DNA from: Bacteroidota bacterium
GTDB taxonomy: Bacteria; Bacteroidota; Bacteroidia; Bacteroidales; Prolixibacteraceae
Direction: 5' to 3'
Assembly (NCBI GenBank): GCA_030632865.1
Contig: DAOVTY010000013.1
Span: 1-22,928, forward strand
Length of the DNA stretch: 22,928 nt
In this document: positions 13,125-21,295 of the stretch, one piece after another
Position numbering within the stretch: position 1 is the stretch's first letter
How the letters are laid out: every line of letters starts with the position of its first letter
Notes under the pieces: model-generated
What the model saw: only the letters and a program-made list of their open reading frames with translations
The model's database searches: none
Told to the model about the DNA's origin: nothing
Translations under genes and position numbers: made by a program

Positions 13125-14381
13125 GTGACTCATATTCAAATAAATAAGAAAAAAATCATCAATGATCCTGTTTTTGGTTTTATAAATATACAATCTGAAT
13201 TGGTTTTTGATTTAATAGAAAACCCAATGTTTCAGCGACTTAGAAGGATTAAGCAATTGGGATTATCGCACTTGGTATTTCCTGGAGCAAACCATTCTCG
13301 TTTTGAACATGCAATTGGTGCAACCCATTTAATGCGGCAAGCAATTTCTATTTTACGATTAAAAGAGATTGAAATTTCGGATGAAGAGGCGGAAGCAGTT
13401 ACGGTTGCAATTTTGTTGCACGATATTGGACATGCACCATTTTCGCACGTTCTCGAAAATACGCTAGTTGAAATTTCTCACGAAGAAATATCCTTGCTTT
13501 TAATGAATGATCTTAATAAACAGTTTGACGGGAAATTGGAATTAGCCATTAAAATATTCACCAATAAATATAAAAAACAATTTTTACATCAGCTAGTATC
13601 CAGCCAGTTAGATATGGATAGACTTGATTATTTAAGTCGCGATAGTTTCTTTACTGGAGTTGCGGAAGGAACGATTGGAGTTGAACGTATTATTAAAATG
13701 CTAAATGTTCACAATGACCAGCTTGTTGTCGATGCGAAAGGAATCTATTCGGTTGAAAAATTCCTCATTTCACGAAGATTAATGTATTGGCAAGTTTATC
13801 TGCATAAAACAGTTGTTTCGGCAGAAAACCTTCTTATTAATGTATTAAAACGAGCCAAAGATTTGGTTGCTGAGGGTACTCCAGTTTTTGCTACGCCAAC
13901 ATTCGATATTTTTATGAAGAATAATTTTACATCTAATAATTTCAGTGAAAATATTTTAGTTAAAGGTGAAAATATTTTAAATTGGTACTCGTTGCTTGAC
14001 GATAACGATATTTTAGTTTCGGTAAAAGAGTGGCAAAAACATCCCGACTTAGTTCTCTCTTCATTAGCAAAAAGTTTAATTAACCGGCAGCTATTTAAAG
14101 CAATCTTAAAAACAAAACCAGTTTCTAAATTGGTTACAGAAAAAATTATAAATAAAATAACTCAACAAATAACAAACGATACATCAATGTCTGGGTATTT
14201 TTTAATGAAAGGAGAGATAACTAACAGTGCTTACAACAGGCACAACGAAAATATTATGGTATTAAATAAAAATGGAAAATTAAAAGATATCCGTCAAGCT
14301 TCGGATATTAATCTTTCGGTTTTCACTAAAATTGTTCGGAAGTATTATTTGTGCTATCCCAAAGAATTGGTCATTAATTAG
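13125..14381 (+). CDS. HD-domain phosphohydrolase (dNTPase/SAMHD1-like)
   Basis: This is a COG1078-type HD phosphohydrolase, related to dGTP triphosphohydrolases and SAMHD1. Such enzymes hydrolyse nucleotides with a divalent metal, but the substrate of this branch cannot be told from sequence. With the start at the GTG 13125 the protein has 418 residues. Metal-site motifs are HSRFEHAIGATHLM (first histidines at 57 and 62), LLHDIGHAPFSH (HD pair at 99-100) and SSQLDMDRLDYLSRDSFFTG (aspartates at 163, 165 and 168). The N-terminal NDPVFGFINIQSELVFDLIENPMFQRLRRIKQLGLSHLVFPGANHSRFEHA is highly typical. The frame is open to a TTG at 13092, but that codon lies inside the promoter, and no early ATG exists. 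The gene sits directly before lpxD, an arrangement I recall in many Bacteroidetes. Confidence 0.9.
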   Translation: MTHIQINKKKIINDPVFGFINIQSELVFDLIENPMFQRLRRIKQLGLSHLVFPGANHSRFEHAIGATHLMRQAISILRLKEIEISDEEAEAVTVAILLHDIGHAPFSHVLENTLVEISHEEISLLLMNDLNKQFDGKLELAIKIFTNKYKKQFLHQLVSSQLDMDRLDYLSRDSFFTGVAEGTIGVERIIKMLNVHNDQLVVDAKGIYSVEKFLISRRLMYWQVYLHKTVVSAENLLINVLKRAKDLVAEGTPVFATPTFDIFMKNNFTSNNFSENILVKGENILNWYSLLDDNDILVSVKEWQKHPDLVLSSLAKSLINRQLFKAILKTKPVSKLVTEKIINKITQQITNDTSMSGYFLMKGEITNSAYNRHNENIMVLNKNGKLKDIRQASDINLSVFTKIVRKYYLCYPKELVIN

Positions 14382-14397
14382 TTTAAAACTATATTTG
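14366..14397 (+). promoter_or_regulatory. Promoter of the lpxD-lpxC/fabZ-lpxA operon
   Basis: ATTG (14366-14369), 20 bases, then TATATTTG (14390-14397): full -7 match, three of four in the -33 box. It overlaps the end of the HD gene (stop 14379-14381) and would start transcription about 13 bases before the lpxD ATG, so the lipid A genes can be expressed apart from the HD gene. Confidence 0.6.
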
Positions 14398-14416
14398 CAA
14401 CGCAAAAAAACAGAAA

Positions 14417-15454
14417 ATGGATTTTAAAGCTACAGAAATTGCAGCATTTTTAAACGGAGAAGTTGTTGGAAATGGGGACGTTAGGGTTTCTGATGTTTCT
14501 AAAATAGAGGAGGGAAAACCAGGAACATTAACATTTCTTTCAAACATTAAATACGAAAGTTTTATCTATAAAACCGAAGCATCAATCGTTTTGGTTAACA
14601 AAGATTTTAATCCTAAAAAAAAAATAAGCGCAACTTTAATTAAAGTTGACAATGCTTATCAAGCACTTGCTACACTTCTTGATTTGTATGAGCAAACAAA
14701 AATGTCGACGAAAATTGGCATTGAACAACCAAGTTTTATTGATGAAAGTTCGACAATTGGAGAAGATATTTATGTTGGTGCATTTGCTTATGTTGGCAAA
14801 AATTGCAAAATTGGTAAAAATGTAAAGTTATATCCACAAGTTTATATTGGCGACAATGTAACTGTTGGCGATAATTGCATATTGTACTCAGGAGCTAAAA
14901 TATACCACGACTCAGTAATTGGCAATCATTGCATAATTCATTCAGGTGCAGTTATTGGTGCAGATGGTTTTGGCTTTGCGCCTCAAGATAATGGTGGGTA
15001 CAAAAAAATCCCTCAAATTGGAAATACAATTTTAGAAGACGATGTTGACATTGGAGCAAATAGTACTATCGACCGTGGCACAATGGGCTCGACCGTAATA
15101 AGGAAAGGCGTTAAAATTGACAATCTGGTTCAGATCGCACATAATTGCGACATTGGGGAGAATACTGTTATTGCTGCTCTATCCGGATTTGCAGGCACAA
15201 CAAAGGTTGGCAAAAACTGTAAATTTGGCGGGCAGGTCGGACTAGCAGGACATCTTACAATAGGAGATAATGTTATGTTTGGGGCACAATCAGGAATTTC
15301 ACAAAACATAAAAGACAACGAAGTCTTGCTTGGTAGTCCTGCAATCCCAATTAGAGATGCAATAAGGTCGATTACAGTGCATAAAAATTTACCAACACTT
15401 CAACGAGATGTCACTAGACTTAAAAGAGAAATTGAAGAGATTAAAAACAAGTAG
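14417..15454 (+). CDS. lpxD: UDP-3-O-(3-hydroxyacyl)glucosamine N-acyltransferase LpxD
   Basis: LpxD adds the second hydroxyacyl chain, to the amino group of UDP-3-O-acylglucosamine, in lipid A synthesis. The 345-residue protein has the LpxD layout. Residues 1-95 form the uridine-binding domain (GNGDVRVSDVSKIEEGKPGTLTFLSNIKYESFIY). A left-handed beta-helix made of hexapeptide repeats follows at about 105-315, with the catalytic histidine in QIAHNCDIG (H242, equivalent to E. coli H239). The C-terminal helix is LQRDVTRLKREIEEIKNK. The segment IIHSGAVIGADGFGFAPQ (173-190) is also diagnostic. It starts 35 bases after the HD gene and 24 bases before lpxC-fabZ, and heads the lipid A operon with its own promoter. 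Confidence 0.97.
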   Translation: MDFKATEIAAFLNGEVVGNGDVRVSDVSKIEEGKPGTLTFLSNIKYESFIYKTEASIVLVNKDFNPKKKISATLIKVDNAYQALATLLDLYEQTKMSTKIGIEQPSFIDESSTIGEDIYVGAFAYVGKNCKIGKNVKLYPQVYIGDNVTVGDNCILYSGAKIYHDSVIGNHCIIHSGAVIGADGFGFAPQDNGGYKKIPQIGNTILEDDVDIGANSTIDRGTMGSTVIRKGVKIDNLVQIAHNCDIGENTVIAALSGFAGTTKVGKNCKFGGQVGLAGHLTIGDNVMFGAQSGISQNIKDNEVLLGSPAIPIRDAIRSITVHKNLPTLQRDVTRLKREIEEIKNK

Positions 15455-15478
15455 CGATTTTTATAATAAAAAAATAAT

Positions 15479-16867
15479 ATGGTTGTTAAACAAAAAACGT
15501 TAGCAAATTCATTTATAATTGAAGGGAAAGGATTACACACCGGTGTAAATGTTAAAATGAATTTTCTACCGGCTCCAGAAAACCATGGTTTTAAATTCAA
15601 ACGAGTTGACCTTGAAAACCACCCGATAATAGATGCAGATGTAGATTTAGTAATAGATACATCAAGAGGTACTTTGTTAGAAAAAGATGGAGTGCGAATT
15701 GGAACAATAGAACACGCTTTAGCTGCACTTATTGGGATGGATCTCGACAACGTTTTAATTGAGGTAAACAACGAAGAAGCTCCGATAATTGATGGCAGTT
15801 CTAAATATTTTGTTGAAGCAATAGAAAACGCCGGAACTATTGAGCAGAATGCTGAACGAGAATACTTTGAGATAAAAGAAAAAATTCAAATTACAGATGA
15901 AAAATCGGGGGCAGAAATTATTGCTTTACCAGACGATGACTACCGATTAAATGTAATGATTTCGTTTAAATCGGAGGTACTAAACAATCAATTCGCAACA
16001 TTAGAGTCTATAAGTAAGTTTAAAGATGAAGTTGCCAATTGTCGTACATTTGTTTTTCTACACGAGCTGGAATTTCTATTGAAGAATAACCTTATAAAAG
16101 GTGGCGACCTCGACAATGCAATTGTAATTGTTGATAAGGAAATATCGCGCGAAGAGTTAGACCGATTAGCAGACCTTTTTGCACACGACCGAGTTGAAGT
16201 GAGACCTAAACAAGGCATATTTAACAATTTAGAGTTGCATTTTGACAACGAATGTGCTAGACATAAATTATTAGATGTTATTGGTGATTTAGCACTTTGT
16301 GGCAAACACATTAAAGGTCGAATAATTGCAACAAAACCAGGACACAGACCAAATACTATATTTGCAAAAGCATTAAAAAAAGCATACTTAAAATCTGTTG
16401 AAGGAGCACCAAAAATAGATGCAAATGCAGATCCGGTAATGGATGTGAATAGAATTCGAGAATTATTACCTCACCGATATCCATTTTTAATGGTCGATAA
16501 AGTTGTCTCGATAGATAAAAATGAAATTATAGGTGTAAAAAATGTTTCAGTGAATGAGCCATTTTTTCAGGGACATTTTCCGGAAGAGCCGATTATGCCA
16601 GGAGTTATGCTAGTTGAAGCAATGGCACAAACTGGCGGAGTACTTGTATTAAACAATCTTGTGGGAAAATTTTCAACATACTTTATACGAATTGACAATG
16701 TTAAATTCAGAAAAAAAGTAGTGCCCGGAGACATGCTCATTTTCAAATTAAAATTAACTTCGCCAATCAGAAGAGGAATTGCCAATATGAGAGGACTTAC
16801 TTATGTAGGAGATAAAGTTGTTGCAGAGGGCGATTTTATGGCACAAATTGTTAAACAGACAGATTAG
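15479..16867 (+). CDS. lpxC/fabZ: Bifunctional UDP-3-O-acyl-GlcNAc deacetylase / 3-hydroxyacyl-ACP dehydratase
   Basis: This single 462-residue chain fuses two enzymes. LpxC performs the committed, zinc-dependent deacetylation in lipid A synthesis. FabZ dehydrates 3-hydroxyacyl-ACP in fatty-acid elongation, and so competes for the same hydroxyacyl-ACP pool that LpxA and LpxD use. LpxC covers about 1-305, with zinc ligands H79 (TIEHALAAL), H262 and D266 (RHKLLDVIGD) and the active-site histidine H289 (KPGHRPN). FabZ covers about 321-462, with NRIRELLPHRYPFLMVD, the catalytic H366 in GHFPEEPIMPG and E380 in LVEAMAQTGG. All key residues are intact. A linker of about 15 residues (about 306-320) joins the two halves. 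The ATG at 15479 opens with MVVKQKTLANSFIIEGKGLHTG, as expected. The fusion is known throughout Bacteroidetes and is a strong lineage marker. Confidence 0.97.
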   Translation: MVVKQKTLANSFIIEGKGLHTGVNVKMNFLPAPENHGFKFKRVDLENHPIIDADVDLVIDTSRGTLLEKDGVRIGTIEHALAALIGMDLDNVLIEVNNEEAPIIDGSSKYFVEAIENAGTIEQNAEREYFEIKEKIQITDEKSGAEIIALPDDDYRLNVMISFKSEVLNNQFATLESISKFKDEVANCRTFVFLHELEFLLKNNLIKGGDLDNAIVIVDKEISREELDRLADLFAHDRVEVRPKQGIFNNLELHFDNECARHKLLDVIGDLALCGKHIKGRIIATKPGHRPNTIFAKALKKAYLKSVEGAPKIDANADPVMDVNRIRELLPHRYPFLMVDKVVSIDKNEIIGVKNVSVNEPFFQGHFPEEPIMPGVMLVEAMAQTGGVLVLNNLVGKFSTYFIRIDNVKFRKKVVPGDMLIFKLKLTSPIRRGIANMRGLTYVGDKVVAEGDFMAQIVKQTD

Positions 16868-16885
16868 AGTTAATAAACACAAGTT

Positions 16886-17668
16886 ATGAAACAACCATTA
16901 GCGTACGTTCATCCTGATGCAAAAATTGCAGACAATGTTGTAATCGAACCATTTGTTTCCATTGATCATGATGTTGAGATTGGTGCAGGAACAAGAATTG
17001 GATCCAGCGTTACTATTTTACCAGGAACAAGAATTGGTAAAAACTGTAACATTTTTCCGGGTGCAATAATTGGTGCTGTTCCGCAAGATTTAAAATTTAG
17101 AGGCGAATATACAACCGTTGAAATTGGTGATAATAATACCATTCGCGAATTTGTAACAATTAACCGTGGAACTGTTGCAAAAGGAAGAACCTGTGTGGGA
17201 AATAACAATCTGCTTATGGCTTATGTGCACATTGCTCACGATTGTATTCTTGGAAATAATATTATTATAGGAAACAGCACCCAACTTGCCGGAGAAGTTA
17301 TTATCGACGACTGGGGAATTATTTCTGGAATGAGTGGAGTACACCAATTTTGCAGAATTGGATCGCATGTGATGATTGGTGGTGGGTCGCGTGTTACAAA
17401 AGACGTTCCTCCATATATAAAAGCCAGTCGCGAACCACTCTCTTATGTTGGAATAAATTCTATTGGATTACGACGCAGAAATATTACTAACGAAAAGATT
17501 CGCGAAATTCAGGACATTTACCGATATATCTATCAAAAAGGATTAAATACATCGCAGGCAGTTGAAGTTATAGAAGCCGAAATGCCGGCAACCCAGGAAA
17601 GAGACGAAATTCTTCTTTTTGTAAAAGATTCTAAACGAGGAATTGTTCGAGGTCATTTCCCTGATTAG
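16886..17668 (+). CDS. lpxA: UDP-N-acetylglucosamine O-acyltransferase LpxA
   Basis: LpxA carries out the first step of lipid A synthesis, moving a 3-hydroxyacyl chain from ACP to UDP-GlcNAc. The 260-residue protein is a left-handed beta-helix of hexapeptide repeats (about 7-180) with a C-terminal helical domain (RRRNITNEKIREIQDIYRYIY). VHIAHDC provides H115 and the catalytic H118 (E. coli H122 and H125), and H153 in VHQF matches E. coli H160. The position of E. coli H144 holds glutamate (E137 in QLAGEVIID). G166 matches E. coli G173, the hydrocarbon ruler, where glycine allows a long (C14 or longer) acyl chain. It begins 18 bases after lpxC-fabZ, is the last gene of the operon, and is followed at once by a terminator. 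Confidence 0.97.
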   Translation: MKQPLAYVHPDAKIADNVVIEPFVSIDHDVEIGAGTRIGSSVTILPGTRIGKNCNIFPGAIIGAVPQDLKFRGEYTTVEIGDNNTIREFVTINRGTVAKGRTCVGNNNLLMAYVHIAHDCILGNNIIIGNSTQLAGEVIIDDWGIISGMSGVHQFCRIGSHVMIGGGSRVTKDVPPYIKASREPLSYVGINSIGLRRRNITNEKIREIQDIYRYIYQKGLNTSQAVEVIEAEMPATQERDEILLFVKDSKRGIVRGHFPD

Positions 17669-17691
17669 TATCGTTTAAAAATATTAAATAT

Positions 17692-17730
17692 AAACGGATG
17701 CCATCTTAAATAAAAAGATGGCATCTGTTT
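17692..17730 (+). terminator. Terminator after lpxA
   Basis: The arms 17692-17707 and 17715-17730 pair over 16 bp with one G-U, around a 7-base A-rich loop. The inner 11 bp (GATGCCATCTT with AAGATGGCATC) are perfect. The right arm runs into a T-tract that continues to 17734. It closes the lipid A operon. Confidence 0.9.
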
Positions 17731-17736
17731 TTTTAT

Positions 17737-17782
17737 AAAGCAATAGTACATCAATTAAAAATTGCTTTGTAACAAAGGCAAT
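17737..17782. repeat. Three-part inverted repeat downstream of the lpxA terminator
   Basis: AAAGCAAT (17737-17744) is complementary to ATTGCTTT (17761-17768). The same middle arm, extended by one base to 17769, can pair instead with CAAAGGCAAT (17773-17782), with one bulged G. The two hairpins exclude each other. They lie in the otherwise empty 280-base gap between lpxA and the TPR gene, upstream of the latter's promoter. Confidence 0.35.
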
Positions 17783-17895
17783 GAAAATATTTTTTGTTTT
17801 AAATAAGATAAAAAATTCAATTTCGTTATCAATCATTATAACACGTTAGTATTATTATGAAATAGCAACAATTAAATGCGACATTACAAATTCAA

Positions 17896-17927
17896 ATTGG
17901 TATTATAAGTTTAGTGTGTTATTTTTG
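17896..17927 (+). promoter_or_regulatory. Promoter of the TPR-EamA-ruvC-amidase block
   Basis: ATTG (17896-17899), 20 bases, then TATTTTTG (17920-17927): full -7 match, three of four in the -33 box, the same form as the lpxD promoter. The predicted transcription start is about 15 bases before the ATG at 17949. Confidence 0.6.
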
Positions 17928-17948
17928 TACAATATCGAAAACTAGTAA

Positions 17949-19844
17949 ATGAAGTATTTCCTGTTCATAACAATAATAATCTTAAGTTTCAACAGTGTCT
18001 CTGCACAGAGAAAGCTATCGGAGATTCAAACAAAATCGAGTCTTGCCATTCGTTATTACAATGCAAAAGATTACGAAAAGGCAATTCCATTGTTGCAAGA
18101 TGTTTATAAAAGAACTAAAAGCAGCACCTATTTTAAGTATTACCTAAATTGTTTAGTTCAGCTTAAAAGATACGAGGAGGCTGAGTCTGAAATTCAGAAA
18201 GAGATAAAAAAACAGAACCCACCAAAACCTGAGCTTTTTATACATTGGGGTTACATGTTAAAAACGCAAAAGCGAACCGATGAAGCAGATAAAAAATATA
18301 AAGAAGCCATAGATAAAATCCCAAATAACAAAGGTCAGTATTTAGTTGTAGCAAGTAATTTTTTAAGTTGGGGTGAATACGACTATGCCCGACAAACCTA
18401 TATGAAAGGCAGAGAAAATCTGGAGGCAGAACAATTTAATTACGAACTGGCGAGAGCCTACTTATATTTGCGCAATTACGAAAAAATGATGGAGGAGTAC
18501 CTGAACTTGTTGCGAGAAGAAGCGAAACAACTTTCGCGTGTGCAGAGTAGTTTATCGTCGGCAATGCGTTTAGATATAGATAATGAATTACGCGATAAAT
18601 TTAGAAAGCAGGTTTTAAAACGAATACAAACTGAACCTCATGTAATTGGGTACAATCGTCTTTTGATTTGGTTCTTTTTGCAAGAGAAAAAATTCTCGAG
18701 TGCGTTGCGTCAATCGGTTGCTCTAGACCGAAGAACAGGAGAAGAAGCTCCGCAAATTGTGCAGTTGGGAATTATGGCACTAAAAAATAAAAAGTACGAC
18801 GACGCTAATAAAGCGTTCGATTATCTGATGGAAAAAGGTGAAACAAACCCTTATTATCGTCAGGCTTTTTCCATGAAAATTCACACCTCCTATTTGCAGT
18901 TTATTGCTGAGTTCCCCGACGATAAAGAGAGAGGAAAAAAATTAGCAGACGAATTTAAACAAGGATTGGAGTTTTTGGGAATCAGTCCAACAACTTTAAA
19001 TCTTGTTCAGGAAAATGCACATTTACTGGGATTTTACCTTAACCAGACAGAAGCTGCAATCGATCTTTTAAACAGTGGGTTAAAAATTCCCCGACTTAAA
19101 ACAGCAGAGTCGGGGCGCTTAAAAACCGAAAAGGCTGATATTTATGTTTATGCAAACGATCCGTGGGAAGCAACGTTAATATACTCGCAGGTAATTTATT
19201 ACAATAAAAGTAACATTTTAGGCGACGAGGTAAAACTAAAAAAAGCAAAGTTGGGTTACTACCTCGGCAATTTTAGTTGGGCAAAAGCGCAGCTAGATGT
19301 TTTAAAAGCCAGCACCTCGAAACTAACTGCCAACGATGCAATGGAACTTTCGCTTTTAATAGGCAATAATTTAAACTTAGACACAACTGCAATTCCATTA
19401 ACAATGTTTGCCAAAGCAGATTTGCTATTCTTTCAAAATAAAAATAAAGAAGCAATTGTGATTTTAGATAGTTTAATAGATATTTATCCTTACCACACTT
19501 TAATTGACAATGTTTTATTCCGAAAAGCAAAGATTGAAATCAATCAGCAAAACTATACAAAAGCTGCCAAATATTTAGACCAAATAGTTACCAACTTTAG
19601 TTACGAACTACTTGCCGACAATGCACTTTTTATGCTAGCCGAACTGTATAATTACAATTTAAACGAACAGGAAAAAGCCAAAGGTTTGTATAAAGATATG
19701 TTAACACAGCACCCAGGAAGTGTGTTTATAGACGAGTCGCGGGGGAAATATCGTGAACTCAGAGAAATATATCCTGATAAAGAGTCGGAGATTAATAAGG
19801 AGGGGCTTTTTATGCGTGCAATAGACAATAATGAATTCAATTAA
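17949..19844 (+). CDS. Secreted tetratricopeptide-repeat protein of unknown function
   Basis: This 631-residue protein begins with a clear signal peptide (MKYFLFITIIILSFNSVSA, likely cut before Q20), and no cysteine follows, so it should be soluble in the periplasm or attached by other means. The mature part is almost wholly helical. TPR-like units can be seen near the N-terminus (RYYNAKDYEKAIPLLQDVYK; YLNCLVQLKRYEEAESEIQKEI; HWGYMLKTQKRTDEADKKYKEAI) and the C-terminus (FRKAKIEINQQNYTKAAKYLDQIV; FMLAELYNYNLNEQEKAKGLYKDML), the latter resembling CpoB/BamD-type repeats. The middle (about 150-450) is more diverged. No enzymatic motif is visible, so a scaffold role in the envelope is the most that can be suggested. 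Its last 14 bases overlap the start of the EamA gene, so the two are probably translated together. Confidence 0.82.
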   Translation: MKYFLFITIIILSFNSVSAQRKLSEIQTKSSLAIRYYNAKDYEKAIPLLQDVYKRTKSSTYFKYYLNCLVQLKRYEEAESEIQKEIKKQNPPKPELFIHWGYMLKTQKRTDEADKKYKEAIDKIPNNKGQYLVVASNFLSWGEYDYARQTYMKGRENLEAEQFNYELARAYLYLRNYEKMMEEYLNLLREEAKQLSRVQSSLSSAMRLDIDNELRDKFRKQVLKRIQTEPHVIGYNRLLIWFFLQEKKFSSALRQSVALDRRTGEEAPQIVQLGIMALKNKKYDDANKAFDYLMEKGETNPYYRQAFSMKIHTSYLQFIAEFPDDKERGKKLADEFKQGLEFLGISPTTLNLVQENAHLLGFYLNQTEAAIDLLNSGLKIPRLKTAESGRLKTEKADIYVYANDPWEATLIYSQVIYYNKSNILGDEVKLKKAKLGYYLGNFSWAKAQLDVLKASTSKLTANDAMELSLLIGNNLNLDTTAIPLTMFAKADLLFFQNKNKEAIVILDSLIDIYPYHTLIDNVLFRKAKIEINQQNYTKAAKYLDQIVTNFSYELLADNALFMLAELYNYNLNEQEKAKGLYKDMLTQHPGSVFIDESRGKYRELREIYPDKESEINKEGLFMRAIDNNEFN

Positions 19845-20712
19845 AAAGTCATATCTATTTGCTGGTATTGCTGTTTTTTTCTGGTCAACAGTTGCTACGG
19901 CTTTTAAACTAGCACTTCGCGAATACGATTTTATCCAGCTAATTTTTTATGCCTCGCTTGTTACTTTTTTTATTCTTTTTGCCTTTTTATTGATTCAGAA
20001 AAAAACACATTTACTTTTTCAACAATCGCGAAAAGAGATTCTGTTTTCCATGTTTTTAGGTGCTCTAAATCCATTGTTTTATTACCTCATTTTATTTAAG
20101 GCATATTCGCTATTACCGGCTCAGGTTGCACAGCCAATAAACATGGTTTGGGCCATTCTTTTAGCACTCTTTTCAGTTCCGCTACTTGGCCAAAAAATTG
20201 GATGGAAGAGTTTTATTGCTCTTTTTGTAAGTTTTATTGGTGTAATTTTCATTTCGTCGCAAGGCGGAATTTCAGGGTTCAATAATACAAATTTAACCGG
20301 TGTTACTCTTGCACTTGGAAGCTCAGTAATTTGGGCATTATATTGGATATTTAATGTGCGAGATAAACGCGATCAGATTGTAAAACTATTTATGAATTTT
20401 TGTTTTGGTACAATTTATTTATTAATCGCAGTAATCCTGTTTTCCGATTTTAAACTACAAATAGGAACAGCTTTTTATTCGGTAGTTTACATCGGGTTTT
20501 TCGAAGCCGGAATTACTTATATTTTATGGATGAAAGCAATGGAATTAAGTACGAACAATGCAAAAATCGGTAATCTTGTTTTTCTTGCGCCATTTGTTTC
20601 GCTGGTTTTTATCCATTTTATTTTGAATGAAACAATTTACATCACTACTTTTATTGGATTAATTTTTATTGTTACCGGAATTTTTATTCAGCAATTAGAT
20701 AAAAAATCATGA
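19831..20712 (+). CDS. EamA/DMT-family transporter
   Basis: This 293-residue integral membrane protein fits the drug/metabolite transporter superfamily. It has about ten hydrophobic segments arranged as two homologous halves of about 140 residues: the first from FAGIAVFFWSTVATAFKLALREY, the second from GVTLALGSSVIWALYWIFNVRDKR. The opening F(F/W)WS(T/S)xxxxxK and the APFVSLVFIHFILNETIYITTFIGLIFIVTGIFI end are typical of EamA proteins. The substrate (amino acid, sugar, nucleotide or other metabolite) cannot be predicted. The ATG at 19831 lies inside the end of the TPR gene, and the stop overlaps the ruvC start by four bases (ATGA), so translational coupling on both sides is likely. Confidence 0.88.
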   Translation: MNSIKKSYLFAGIAVFFWSTVATAFKLALREYDFIQLIFYASLVTFFILFAFLLIQKKTHLLFQQSRKEILFSMFLGALNPLFYYLILFKAYSLLPAQVAQPINMVWAILLALFSVPLLGQKIGWKSFIALFVSFIGVIFISSQGGISGFNNTNLTGVTLALGSSVIWALYWIFNVRDKRDQIVKLFMNFCFGTIYLLIAVILFSDFKLQIGTAFYSVVYIGFFEAGITYILWMKAMELSTNNAKIGNLVFLAPFVSLVFIHFILNETIYITTFIGLIFIVTGIFIQQLDKKS

Positions 20713-21263
20713 ATTCGAAACCACTAAGAATATTAGGCATTGACCCCGGAACAACTGTAACCGGTTACGGATTAGTTGAAATACGTGATAAAAAACCAGT
20801 GATTTTACAAATGGGAAATATAACTCCCGGTAAATATTCCGACCACTATCAACGTCTTAAATATTTGCATGAGCGTGCATTGCATTTAGTTAAAGAATAC
20901 AAACCCGATATAATGGCAATTGAGGCCCCGTTTTACGGAAAAAATGTGCAGAGTATGTTAAAACTGGGGCGTGGACAAGGTGTTTTAATGGCTGCAGCTT
21001 TAATGTTTGATGTGCCAATTCAAGAGTATGCTCCTCTTCTAGTAAAACAGGCAATTACCGGAATGGGGCGAGCTTCGAAAGAGCAGGTCGCCTATTTTTT
21101 GCAGAAAGTTTATCACCTAAAAGATTTAGATCAGGGATTGGATGCAACCGATGCAGTTGCAGTTGCAATTTGCCATTTTATTCAAATGGGCAAACCTCAA
21201 AAATCCAAAGAGTATAAAAACTGGGGTGATTTTATAAAAAAGAATCCTGGGAAAGTGAAATAG
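20709..21263 (+). CDS. ruvC: Holliday junction resolvase RuvC
   Basis: RuvC cuts Holliday junctions during recombinational repair, working with RuvAB. The 184-residue protein has the four acidic residues of the RNase H-like active site: D12 in ILGIDPGTTVTGYG, E72 in MAIEAPFYGKNVQSMLKLGRGQGV, and D145 and D148 in DQGLDATDAVAVAICH. The basic stretch at 118-125 (GMGRASKEQ) is in the usual DNA-contacting place. Length and start are standard. It overlaps the EamA gene by four bases. ruvA and ruvB are not in the window. Confidence 0.97.
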   Translation: MNSKPLRILGIDPGTTVTGYGLVEIRDKKPVILQMGNITPGKYSDHYQRLKYLHERALHLVKEYKPDIMAIEAPFYGKNVQSMLKLGRGQGVLMAAALMFDVPIQEYAPLLVKQAITGMGRASKEQVAYFLQKVYHLKDLDQGLDATDAVAVAICHFIQMGKPQKSKEYKNWGDFIKKNPGKVK

Positions 21264-21295
21264 CTAAAAATTAATCTAAACTCAAATAAAAGAAT

